Shown here: piece by piece, positions 48,288 through 56,872 of the stretch
Position numbering within the stretch: the stretch's first letter is position 1
Layout of the letters: each line of letters opens with the position of its first letter
From: an uncultured Clostridia bacterium
GTDB lineage: Bacteria; Bacillota; Clostridia; TANB77; CAG-508
Assembly (NCBI GenBank): GCA_934132805.1
Contig: CAKPAB010000001.1
Location: 1-64,000, forward strand
DNA: 64,000 nucleotides
Direction: 5' to 3'
Made by a program: the position numbers and the translations under genes
Notes under the pieces: generated by a model
Told to the model about the DNA's origin: nothing
What the model saw: the letters and a program-made list of their open reading frames with translations, nothing else
Database searches by the model: none

Positions 48288-48491
48288 TTACTTCCTTAAT
48301 ATCACTTCCACCTGACTTGGTGAAAGTTCTTTCATTTCAATTTGGACTGGCAAATCTCGCTGATAGATAAGCCGTTCTAACTTTGTAAACTCCTTTTTGT
48401 ACAAAGTCATTTTCATTTCTGGACGATCATTATCCAAAAATTCTACTAGCCTCCGATAATTTTTCTCACTTCTGCTTGTCCATTCTACCAT
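48288..48491 (-). CDS. Small unrecognised protein in a foreign-looking island
   Basis: A 67-residue hydrophilic protein starting MVEWTSRSEKNYRRLVEF, with no recognised domain. Base composition and codon use (CGG twice, CGA, GAC, CTC-type codons) differ sharply from the surrounding genes. It contains two in-frame CGG codons; with the +1 rule seen elsewhere it would be cut short at a stop. A good AAGGAGG-like site (GGAGGAAAAGC) precedes the ATG. It looks recently acquired. Confidence 0.5.
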   Translation of the reverse strand: MVEWTSRSEKNYRRLVEFLDNDRPEMKMTLYKKEFTKLERLIYQRDLPVQIEMKELSPSQVEVILRK

Positions 48492-48575
48492 GCTTTTCCT
48501 CCTTGAATATAAAAAATTTCCGTAACATAGATTGCCCCCTCACCAATAGAATTCCCTTGATAAGGGGAACGGAGA

Positions 48576-48854
48576 TTATTTATTCGTTTTTGGTTTGCTA
48601 TTATTGGCAATGATTTTATCCACTACCTCATCAAACTCACTCTTAATATATTCAAGAGTGATTTCCACAAACTTGCAGTTAAATTCCTTTGCAATTTCCT
48701 CTTTTATGAATTTAACTATATTATTTTTTTCATTTAGATCAGGCCACCCAAAATCGGATAACTCTAATGTTAACCGTTTTTCATCAGGTCTTTCTCTTTC
48801 TGTAATCTCAATTCCTCCACTTGGTAACATTGATGCAAAAAAATTTTTTTTCAT
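48576..48854 (-). CDS. Unrecognised small protein in the same island
   Basis: A 92-residue protein (start KKNFFASMLPSGGIEI, middle RLTLELSDFGWPDLNEKNNIV). No family recognised and no membrane segment. AAAGGAGA precedes the ATG. It carries one in-frame CGG codon, at about residue 28 (within DEKRLTL); a +1 shift there would run straight into TAA, so the gene makes sense only if CGG is read as a sense codon or the gene is foreign and poorly expressed. Confidence 0.5.
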   Translation of the reverse strand: MKKNFFASMLPSGGIEITERERPDEKRLTLELSDFGWPDLNEKNNIVKFIKEEIAKEFNCKFVEITLEYIKSEFDEVVDKIIANNSKPKTNK

Positions 48855-49016
48855 CTAAAAATCTCCTTTTTTCTCTGTGCTAATTTTTTTGTTGCCCATT
48901 AATTATACCTCAAAATCAACAAAAAGTCAAACTATTTACAGAAAATTTTATGTAGACTTTGCATATAATTATGCTTACATTTCCATTTTCTAATAGTTTG
49001 ACTTTAATAACTCTAT

Positions 49017-50177
49017 TTACATAGCTCTTCTATATAATTCAATAAAATCTTCTTTGCTTACATCTCTTGGATTTCCTGGTTTACAAGGGTCTTCCATAGC
49101 TTTATCTGCAAGCATTTCAAAATCTTCTTCTTTAGCACCATAATCTTTAATAGTTTGAGTAATACCTACTGCTTTAGAAAGTTCACTAATCATCCATACA
49201 AATGTATTAATAACATCTTGGTCATTTAAGTGAGCTGCATCTGGTCTACCAATTTCACATAAAATTTCTCTAAATCTTTGAGCTGTTTCTGGACTTTCTC
49301 CATTAAATCTCATAACTGTTGGTAAAAGCATAGCATTTGCAATTCCGTGTGGTGTATCATATACAGCACCTAATTGATGTGCCATTGAATGAACTATTCC
49401 AAGGCCAACATTTGAAAATCCCATACCTGCAATGTATTGAGCCATACCCATCATTTCAACTGCTTTAGGGTCTTTATCATTTACAGCTGCTGGTAAATAT
49501 TTAAATATCAATTTTATAGCTTTCATATGGAACATATCTGACATTTCATTATGAGCTTTTGTAATATATCCTTCTACTGCATGTGTTAAAGCATCCATTC
49601 CTGTTGCTGCTGCAAGTGATTTTGGCATTGATGCCATTAATTCAGAATCTATTATTGCTACAATTGGAATATCATTAGGGTCTACACATACCATTTTTAT
49701 TTTTCTTTCTTCATCTGTTATTACATAATTTATTGTAACTTCTGATGCAGTTCCTGCTGTTGTTGGTAATGCTATCATTGGCATTCCCTTATTAACTGTA
49801 TTTGACACTCCATTAAGAGATTTGATGTCTGCTCTATCTGGGTTTGTCATTACTATTGAAATTCCTTTTGCTGTATCCATACTTGAGCCACCACCTACTG
49901 CTACAATTACGTCTGCTCCAGATTCTTTGCATGCTGCAACTCCATCTGTTACATTTTTAATTGTTGGGTTTGGTTTGATTTCATCATATAATGAATACTC
50001 AATACCTGCATCTGTTAATATTTTTTCTACTTTTGCAGTAACTCCAGCTTCTACTAGTGGTTTGTCTGTTACTAAAAATACTTTGTTAAATTTTCCTTTT
50101 TTAATTTCTTCTGCTAGTACCTCTCTTGCATTGTTTCCAAAATATGATGTTTCATTTAAGACAAATCTTATTGCCAT
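49017..50177 (-). CDS. Iron-containing alcohol dehydrogenase (lactaldehyde reductase-like)
   Basis: 386 residues, group III Fe-dependent alcohol dehydrogenase. NAD-binding GGGSSMDTAKG, the TAGTASEVT motif and the metal ligands in D(S)xLMASMP...ATGMDALTHAVEG, GLGIVHSMAHQLGA and DTPHGIANAMLLP are present. Closest in feel to FucO/1,2-propanediol oxidoreductase, reducing small aldehydes with NADH to keep redox balance in fermentation. Stand-alone on the minus strand, after the pfk terminator-repeat. Confidence 0.92.
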   Translation of the reverse strand: MAIRFVLNETSYFGNNAREVLAEEIKKGKFNKVFLVTDKPLVEAGVTAKVEKILTDAGIEYSLYDEIKPNPTIKNVTDGVAACKESGADVIVAVGGGSSMDTAKGISIVMTNPDRADIKSLNGVSNTVNKGMPMIALPTTAGTASEVTINYVITDEERKIKMVCVDPNDIPIVAIIDSELMASMPKSLAAATGMDALTHAVEGYITKAHNEMSDMFHMKAIKLIFKYLPAAVNDKDPKAVEMMGMAQYIAGMGFSNVGLGIVHSMAHQLGAVYDTPHGIANAMLLPTVMRFNGESPETAQRFREILCEIGRPDAAHLNDQDVINTFVWMISELSKAVGITQTIKDYGAKEEDFEMLADKAMEDPCKPGNPRDVSKEDFIELYRRAM

Positions 50178-50328
50178 TTTAAATTCCTCCTTCGTAATTT
50201 TATTCTAAAATGATTATATCAATAATGTTTTTTTTATACAATAGTTTTTACACAATTTTCACAATTATCTCAAAATTGCCGTTACAATTCACATTTGTTT
50301 TTTTCTTGATGATTATTTTTTTAAGAAA

Positions 50329-50398
50329 AAGGATTGTCCCTTAATCCCTTTTTGCAGGGATTTTAAGGAACGTCCCTCAGTCCCTCAGTCCCTCAGTC
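50329..50398. repeat. GGGAC-type palindromic repeat at the pfk 3' end
   Basis: Related to the repeat at 37676-37790. On the minus strand, GACTGAGG is repeated in tandem three times from the pfk stop codon onward, then GGGACGTTCCTTAA, an inverted AATCCCTGCAAAAAGGGATT hairpin and a T run. It probably doubles as the pfk terminator. The TGA stop of pfk is the first GACTGAGG unit. Confidence 0.75.
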
Positions 50399-51538
50399 AC
50401 CTAAATTGATTCCTACACTTCTTGCTGTTTTTACCAAATCATCATCCATTGTAACTTTTCTTTGATTACTTACAGCTGTATTTCCAGAAACAGCACCGAT
50501 TTCTTTATTTTGGCCAACAACATCTTCCAATGATGCATAATCTATTTTTCCATTTTTAATAACAACTAAGTTTCCAAACTTTCCTTCAATAGCCATTCTC
50601 ATTGCAGCAGTACCATATTTTGTTGATAAAACTCTATCAAATGCTGTAGGTGTTCCTCCTCTTTGCATATAACCAAGTGTAGTATTTCTAGCTTCTAAGC
50701 CTGTTAATTCTTGTAATTGTTTTGCAACTTTTTCACCAACTCCACCAAGTTTAGTGTTGTCAACACCTTTTCCATTGTCTCTTACATTTTCAACTGTAAT
50801 TTCTCCATCTTTTGGTTTAGCACCTTCAGCAACAACAACAACATCAAAATTCTTGCCTCTTTTTTGTCTATTTCTAATTTTTTCTGCAACTCTATTTATA
50901 TCATATGGAATTTCTGGTATCAAAGCAACATCTGCTCCACCTGCAATTGCAGCTTCCAAAGCTATCCATCCTGCATATCTTCCCATTACCTCCAATACCA
51001 TGATTCTATGATGTGTTTCACCAGTTGTATGAAGTCTATCAATTGCTTCCATTGCAACAGATACAGCTGTATTATATCCAAAAGTAATTTCTGTACAAGC
51101 AACATCATTATCAATTGTTTTTGGAACGCCTATTACATTTACACCCTTTGTTGCAAAATCTCTAGCTGATTTTTGTGTACCATCTCCTCCTAATGTAAAT
51201 ATACAGTCAAATTCATCTTTTTTAATGTTTTCAACACATACATCAGACAAGTCTTTATACTTTACTGTTCCATCTTCTTTTACAATTTTATAGTTGAATA
51301 CATTTGCATTAGTTGAAGAACCTATTATTGAACCACCTTTTGGTAGTATTCCCTCTGCATTTCCATCTTCTGCTGTACTTAATCTTTCATATTCATTTTT
51401 TAATAGTCCATTATATCCGTCTATAAAGCCGTAGCATTCTATATCATGATTTTCTGCCGTTTTTACAATTCCTCTTATTACAGCATTAAACCCTGCTACG
51501 TCTCCTCCATTTGCTAATATTGCTACTTTTTTAATCAT
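50393..51538 (-). CDS. 6-phosphofructokinase (ATP or PPi specificity uncertain)
   Basis: 381 residues. The phosphate-donor loop reads GGDGTQ, with the Gly typical of ATP-dependent enzymes, but the catalytic motif is PKTIDND with the Lys typical of the PPi and mixed clades. MGRYAGWIALEAA and GYMQRGGTPTAFDRVLS complete the fructose-6-phosphate site. Key step of glycolysis. It follows a DUF4116-like gene by 60 bases on the same strand and ends inside a palindromic repeat. Confidence 0.92.
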   Translation of the reverse strand: MIKKVAILANGGDVAGFNAVIRGIVKTAENHDIECYGFIDGYNGLLKNEYERLSTAEDGNAEGILPKGGSIIGSSTNANVFNYKIVKEDGTVKYKDLSDVCVENIKKDEFDCIFTLGGDGTQKSARDFATKGVNVIGVPKTIDNDVACTEITFGYNTAVSVAMEAIDRLHTTGETHHRIMVLEVMGRYAGWIALEAAIAGGADVALIPEIPYDINRVAEKIRNRQKRGKNFDVVVVAEGAKPKDGEITVENVRDNGKGVDNTKLGGVGEKVAKQLQELTGLEARNTTLGYMQRGGTPTAFDRVLSTKYGTAAMRMAIEGKFGNLVVIKNGKIDYASLEDVVGQNKEIGAVSGNTAVSNQRKVTMDDDLVKTARSVGINLGD

Positions 51539-51598
51539 TTTTAATTCCTCCCATTCTACTTTGCCGGAATTTAGAGCTGTAAACTCTTAATCCCTATT

Positions 51599-52142
51599 TT
51601 ATCCTAAAAGACTTTTTATCTCTTCATCATTTTTAAGTTCTTTTGTTAAAAATTGAAAAGCTCTTTTATCTTGTTTTACTGCAATTTCTGCAATTTCTTT
51701 GTCATTTCTTAATCTATAACTTGCAAATTTCACAATCAATCCCTTATTACTAACTGCTGCTTTTACAACTTCTTTATCATCTCTTAATTTTTCACTTGCA
51801 AAATATAATGTTTGTCCATATGTTTTTACACTTGCCATTATTACATCTTTATCCGCTTTTAATCTATCTGAAGCATAACAAGCAGTCCATGGTGCACCGC
51901 TTTATTGCCAGTAACATCATTTCTTTATTATCTTTCAAACGATTAGATACAAATTCCATTGCTTCTCCATCTTGTTCAAGTGCTGCTTTTACAACTTCTT
52001 CGTCGTCATGAAATTCTAATGCTGCAAATTCTAAAAGTTTTCCATTTTCTTTTACAGCTTGCATGACATATTCCTTGTTGTCGCAATTCTTCTTCATTTC
52101 TGTTACATCTGGATCTTCCATTTTAAACTTCGTCCCTTTCAT
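51599..52142 (-). CDS. DUF4116-like repeat protein, read through a +1 frameshift at a CGG codon
   Basis: A protein built of about seven 25-residue helical repeats (pattern D.E.V..A....G....FAS..LK.D). Zero-frame translation from 52142 gives 81 residues, then CGG at 51897-51899 and an early stop. Skipping the C at 51899 gives AIKGAPWTACYASDRLKADKD, and the third repeat is then exactly 25 residues long, like its neighbours. Translation continues to 51599, for 180 residues. The repeat register is an internal control for the size of the shift. The function of DUF4116 repeats is unknown. Located between trmB and pfk on the same strand. Confidence 0.85.
51897..51899 (-). other. CGG +1 frameshift site in the DUF4116-like gene
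   Basis: Zero-frame codons are AAG CGG TGC. The productive frame is AAG (C) GGT GCA CCA, giving Lys-Gly-Ala-Pro. One base is skipped and the 25-residue repeat period is kept. Confidence 0.8.
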
Positions 52143-52205
52143 TATATTTTAACTCATCATCATTCATTTTTTAAAGTTCTCTCTAGGTGGTTTTAGTTTA
52201 TTTAC

Positions 52206-52871
52206 TTATTTATTTTTTTTTGCAATTAATGCTTTTATATTTATTCCTTGCTCTGAAAACATTTTTTCATGTTCTGTTTCTATATTGTGTTCAAAAATTG
52301 ATTCTTTATGCAAATTATAAGTTTTTGCAATTATTTTAAAACCACTTTCCTCAAAATAAATTAAGCTTGAATTAAACAAATCATCATCATCAGTTTTAAA
52401 ATATATTTCTCCATTTGCTGATAAGAATTGCTTATATTTTTCAAGTTGTCTTGTATGTGTAAGTCTTTTTTTTCTATGTTTTCCTTTTGGCCATGGATTA
52501 CAAAAATTGATATAAATTCTTTGTATATCATCATTTTGGTCTAATATCATGGATATTCTTTCTATATCAAATCTTGTTAATAATACATTGTTAATTTCTA
52601 TGTTTTTTTCTTTATATACTTGTTCTATATTTCTTTTTGCAAGTCCTAACATTGCATCAACCAAGTCTATTGCTATATAGTTAATATTCAAATTACTTGA
52701 TGCTAAATTTGATATAAATTGTCCTTTGCCACATCCTAATTCCAGATGTATGGGCTTATTGGGGTCTTTAAAGCTTTCTTTCCATTTTCCTTTGTGCTCT
52801 TCTGGGTTGTCTATATAAAATTTACTTGCTTCTAGTTCTGGTCTTGCCCATTTCTTGTATCTTATTCTCAT
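52206..52871 (-). CDS. trmB: tRNA (guanine-N7-)-methyltransferase
   Basis: 221 residues, methylates G46 in the tRNA variable loop using S-adenosylmethionine. The SAM-binding [16 protein letters not shown], the [17 protein letters not shown] region and the tRNA-binding [18 protein letters not shown] are present. Stand-alone start of a minus-strand group that includes the DUF4116-like gene and pfk. Confidence 0.95.
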   Translation of the reverse strand: MRIRYKKWARPELEASKFYIDNPEEHKGKWKESFKDPNKPIHLELGCGKGQFISNLASSNLNINYIAIDLVDAMLGLAKRNIEQVYKEKNIEINNVLLTRFDIERISMILDQNDDIQRIYINFCNPWPKGKHRKKRLTHTRQLEKYKQFLSANGEIYFKTDDDDLFNSSLIYFEESGFKIIAKTYNLHKESIFEHNIETEHEKMFSEQGINIKALIAKKNK

Positions 52872-53006
52872 GTTTCTTCGTCCTTCCTAAAATATGCACT
52901 AAATTGAAAAGTTTTATGCTAATTTTCGATTTTGCTATATTTTGTATTTTCTTATAGAATTATATACATTTTTTTGTTAATTGTAAAGTTTTTTTAAAAA
53001 ATATGA

Positions 53007-53012
53007 TATAAT
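53007..53012 (+). promoter_or_regulatory. -10 box upstream of the pseudouridine synthase gene
   Basis: TATAAT at 53007-53012. The -35 region is weak (TTGTAA at 52981-52986 is rather far upstream). The 44-bp mini-element lies just downstream, so it would be transcribed as part of the 5' untranslated leader. Confidence 0.5.
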
Positions 53013-53017
53013 ATTCA

Positions 53018-53077
53018 TATCAAATGTTAGAGTTCACAGTCCATAAAATTATTGTTTGTGAACAGTAACTATCAAAT
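53018..53077. repeat. 44-bp deletion derivative of the fold-back element with 8-bp target duplication
   Basis: Bases 53026-53069 begin GTTAGAGTTCACAGTCC and continue through TTATTGTTTGTG, matching the outer 35 bases of the fold-back element (8060 onward), then jump directly to the opposite tip, GTGAACAGTAAC. The insert is flanked by perfect 8-bp direct repeats TATCAAAT (53018-53025 and 53070-53077). This shows both the element's true ends and its target-duplication length. It sits between a promoter and the ribosome binding site of the next gene. Confidence 0.85.
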
Positions 53078-53090
53078 CGGAGGATAATAT

Positions 53091-53969
53091 ATGGAAATAA
53101 AATATGAAATAAAAAATACAAACCAAACAATAAATAACATATTACAAAATGAATTAAAAATTTCAACAAGATTATTATATAAATTAATAAAATTAAGCAA
53201 AATCACTATAAACAACACAAAATGTGACACACGTAAAAAAGCTAATATCGGAGACATCTTAGCCATCAATTTCGACTATGAAGAAGATAATTCAAACATC
53301 GTTCCAACTGAAATAAAATTAAATATCATCTATGAAGATAATTGGTTACTAATCCTTAATAAACCAGCTGGAATTGCAACACATCCATCAGCTTTACACT
53401 ATTCAGATTCATTATGCAATGGTGTAAGATTTTATTTTGATAAAATAGGCCTACGCAAAAAAATCAGACCTGTTAATAGACTAGATTTAAATACATCTGG
53501 CTTAATTGTTTTTGCCAAATGTGAATACATTCAAGAATGTTTAATTAACCAAATGAAAAATAATCAATTCAAAAAAGAATATTTGGCTGTTTGTAATGGC
53601 ATTTTTAATGAAAAATCTGGTACTATAAATTTGCCTATTTCTAGGAAAGAAAATAGTATTATAGAAAGATGCATCTCTTTAAATGGGCAAACTTCTATAA
53701 CTCATTATACGGTTTTAAAAGAGTTTAATAATTATTCTTTAGTTAAATGTATGTTAGAAACTGGTAGAACTCATCAAATTAGAGTTCACATGTCTGCTAT
53801 TGGTCATCCTTTGATTGGCGATAGTTTATATGGCTCTATTTCTGATTTAATTGATAGACAGGCTTTACATTGTTATAATTTACAGTTTGTTCATCCTGTT
53901 TATAATAATACTTTGAATTTTTATGGTGATTTACCTTTTGATTTTAAAATATTCATTTTCATCATTTAA
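53091..53969 (+). CDS. RluA/RluD-family RNA pseudouridine synthase
   Basis: 292 residues. An N-terminal S4-like part (STRLLYKLIKLSKITINN) precedes the catalytic domain with RPVNRLDLNTSGLIVFAK, containing the active-site Asp, and LETGRTHQIRVHMSAIGHPLIGDSLYG. It isomerises uridines in rRNA or tRNA; the exact site cannot be read. CGGAGG precedes ATG 53091. Transcribed alone from a leader that carries the mini-element. Confidence 0.93.
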   Translation: MEIKYEIKNTNQTINNILQNELKISTRLLYKLIKLSKITINNTKCDTRKKANIGDILAINFDYEEDNSNIVPTEIKLNIIYEDNWLLILNKPAGIATHPSALHYSDSLCNGVRFYFDKIGLRKKIRPVNRLDLNTSGLIVFAKCEYIQECLINQMKNNQFKKEYLAVCNGIFNEKSGTINLPISRKENSIIERCISLNGQTSITHYTVLKEFNNYSLVKCMLETGRTHQIRVHMSAIGHPLIGDSLYGSISDLIDRQALHCYNLQFVHPVYNNTLNFYGDLPFDFKIFIFII

Positions 53970-54123
53970 AATATGGTAATATTTGGTAATCTGTATAGTT
54001 ATCCTCTTTTGTGCTCTTTTTTTAATATCTTATCCACAGGTGTAATGCACTTTTATTAAAAAGTGTAATATTTTTGTTTTATGTAAATAAGCTTTTCTAC
54101 TTTTTTTATTTTTTTACACAGAA

Positions 54124-54170
54124 AAAAATTGTATGCATTTAACATATATTTTATATATTAAATGCATACA
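54124..54170 (-). terminator. Terminator of the MgtA-like ATPase gene
   Basis: A perfect 13-base stem (TGTATGCATTTAA at 54130-54142 with its complement at 54158-54170) is followed on the minus strand by a run of seven T. It begins four bases after the stop of the ATPase gene. Confidence 0.85.
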
Positions 54171-54173
54171 TAA

Positions 54174-56787
54174 TTATATCCACTCTTTATATTTTTTGAT
54201 ATACACTCTTTTTGCAAAAGAGGCAATAATGCAATACAAAAATGTAACAACAAAAATCATAAACAAATATTTTGCACCAATAGGTACTAGTCCAATAGAA
54301 TTACCTAAAGTTGTAAATGGTACCGCAATTCCAACTAATATCAATAAAATTGATGATATATATACGTACTTATGAGCATTACTTTGTACAAATGGAACTT
54401 TTGCAGTTCTTATTATATGCATTCCTACTAAGTTTGAAACTATACTATAAGTAAACCAAATAGTTTGAAAATGTGATACATCTCTTAATTTAAACACAAA
54501 CCATAATGTTAAAAATACAACAATATCGAATGCTGAACTTACAGGTCCCATAAATAACATAAATCTTTTTAAACTTTTAATATCTAGTTTCTTTGGCCTT
54601 TCTAATGACTCCTTATCAACATTGTCAAATGGCAATGTCATTTGTCCAAAGTCGTATATCAAGCCTTCAACTAATAATTGAATTGGTGTTTCTGGTAAAA
54701 ATGGCAAAAATATACTTGCTACAATGACAGATACAACTTCTCCAAAGTTAAAACTTGTTGCCATTTTTATATATTTCATTAAGTTTACAAATGTACGTCT
54801 TCCGCTCTTCAACTCCATCTAATAAGACATTTAAATCTTTTTCAAGCAAAATTATGTCTGCTGATTCTTTTGCTATATCAACCGCTGTATCTACCGATAC
54901 ACCTACATCTGAGTTTGTTAATGATGGGCTATCATTTATTCCATCTCCCATATATCCTACTACATTTCCATTTTGTCTTAATAGTCTTACAATTCTGGCT
55001 TTTTGTATTGGAGAAAGTTTTGCAAATATGTTTGTTTTCTTTAATAAACGTATTACACCTATGTCAGAAAGTTTTTCAATTTGGCTTCCTAGAACAATAT
55101 TTTTTGAGTTTATTCCTACTTTTTCACATACACATCTTGTTACATCTGCATTGTCACCTGTAAGAACTATAACTCTAATTCCTGCTTTATTTAGTCTTTT
55201 TATAGATTCTTTTGCACTTTCTTTTGGTGGGTCTAAGAATCCTATAAATCCGAGTAGTACCATATTTTTTTCATCTGATACTTCAAAATTTGTTTTGTTT
55301 TCCCTATCATTTTTTTGGCAAACCGCAACAACTCTTAACCCTTCTTTGTTTAATTGTTTACTGATTTTTTTGATATTATCTTTAATTTCTTTTGTTATTT
55401 TGCTAACTTGTCCTTTATAGTCAACCATAGTACAGATGCTCAATATTTCTTCAACTGCACCTTTTGTAATTAATTGTCTTTTTTCTCCATCTGATACAAT
55501 AACTGATAAGCGTCTCCTAGAAAAATCAAATGGTATTTCGTCAATTATTTTATATTTTTCTGTAAGTTCCATTAAATTATTTTCAGAAGCTCTTTTTATT
55601 ACTGCTTCGTCTATGCTTCCTTTTAGTCCTGTTTGAAAATATGAATTTAAAAATGCATGTTTCAAAATTCGGATGTCTTCATCACCATTTATGTCCAAAT
55701 ATCTTTCAAGTACAATTTTATCTTCAGTCAATGTTCCTGTTTTGTCTGTACATAAAATGTTCATTGCTCCAAAATTTTGAATTGAATCAAGTTTTTTTAC
55801 AATGGTTTTCTTTTTTGACATTCTTATTGCACCTTTTGATAAACTTGATGATAAAATTACTGGCAATAATAATGGTGTTATGCATATTGCTATTGCAACC
55901 GCAAATGTAAATGCTGTTACAAATTCGTGTTTTTCAACATTTATAACAAATACTAATGGTATCATAAATAACATAAATTTTATTAGCAATCTACTTATGT
56001 TTTCAATTCCTTTTTGAAATGCTGTTTTGTCTTTTCCAGCTGTTATTGTGTGTGCTATTTTTCCAAAATATGTTGAATCTGCTGTTTTTATGACAATTCC
56101 TTTTGCTGAGCCTGATATTACATTTGTTCCCATAAAACATATATTATCAAAGTCTGATATATTATCTATTTCAGCTTCTTTGTCTTCTAATTCAGCTGTT
56201 TTTTTAACACTATCAGATTCACCTGTTAGAGATGACTGTCCTACATATAAGTCTTTTGCTTCTATTATTCTTAAATCTGCTGGTATCATACTTCCTGCTG
56301 ATAATACAACAGTATCTCCAATTACTACATTTTTAATTGGAATGTCTAGTTTTTGTCCATTTCTAATTACTGTTGTTTTTGTTGCGACCATTTTCTTTAA
56401 TTTTTCTGCTGCTTTATTTGACCTAAATTCTTCAAAAAAATCTAGCAATGTGCTTGCTATTACTAATATTGCTATTACTATAATATTTGCATAACTTGGT
56501 GTTTCGGGTAAAATTACGTCTGTATAAGTTAATATAAATGCGATTCCAATTAATATGCAGTTAAATGGTGTTACTAGACTTTCCCAAAAATAATTATACC
56601 ATTTTTTAGATTTTGCTTGCCTTATTTCGTTTGGTCCTAATTTTTGTAATTTTGATTCTGCTTCTTCATTTGTTATTCCATTTTCTGTTATTTTGTATTT
56701 TTGTATAAATTCAATTTTGCTCAATTTGCTGTCATTTGCATACATTTTATTAACATCAACATCTTCTTTGGTATTTGCCATTACCAA
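54174..56787 (-). CDS. mgtA: MgtA-like P-type magnesium-transporting ATPase, read through a +1 frameshift at a CGG codon
   Basis: Two overlapping frames make one P3B-type ATPase. The first 661 codons carry the actuator (LTGESD), the phosphorylation motif CTDKTGTLTED and the hinge MGDGINDSPSL, ending at LLDGVEE. There the zero-frame codon is CGG (54802-54804), after which only KTYICKLNEIYKNGNKF would follow. Skipping the C at 54804 gives GRRTFVNLMKYIKMATSFNFGE, matching E. coli MgtA (EGRRTF.N..KY..M..S.NFG), and the last membrane helices through FAKRVYIKKYKEWI, for 870 residues in total. Without the shift the protein would lack its C-terminal helices. The start may be TTG 56787 (six bases after AAGGA) or ATG 56781. 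Confidence 0.92.
54802..54804 (-). other. CGG +1 frameshift site in mgtA
   Basis: Zero-frame codons are GAG CGG AAG. The productive frame is GAG (C) GGA AGA CGT ACA, giving Glu-Gly-Arg-Arg-Thr, as in E. coli MgtA. One base is skipped. Confidence 0.87.
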
Positions 56788-56872
56788 TCACGTTCCTTCC
56801 ATATATATTTTTTATTGAATTTTCCACAGTCAAAAGTTGTAATTTTTTTCAACACATATATATTATGGCACA

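Noticed and set aside
50281..50300. GTTACAATTCACA after the alcohol dehydrogenase gene as another fold-back element tip
   Set aside because: Only about 12 bases resemble the element end and there is no partner tip or direct repeat; it is likely chance.
3633..54804. Plain assembly or sequencing error as the full explanation for the five broken genes
   Set aside because: Random or homopolymer errors would not place an extra C directly before a GGN codon five times out of five. It cannot be excluded without reads, so it remains listed as a refuting test.
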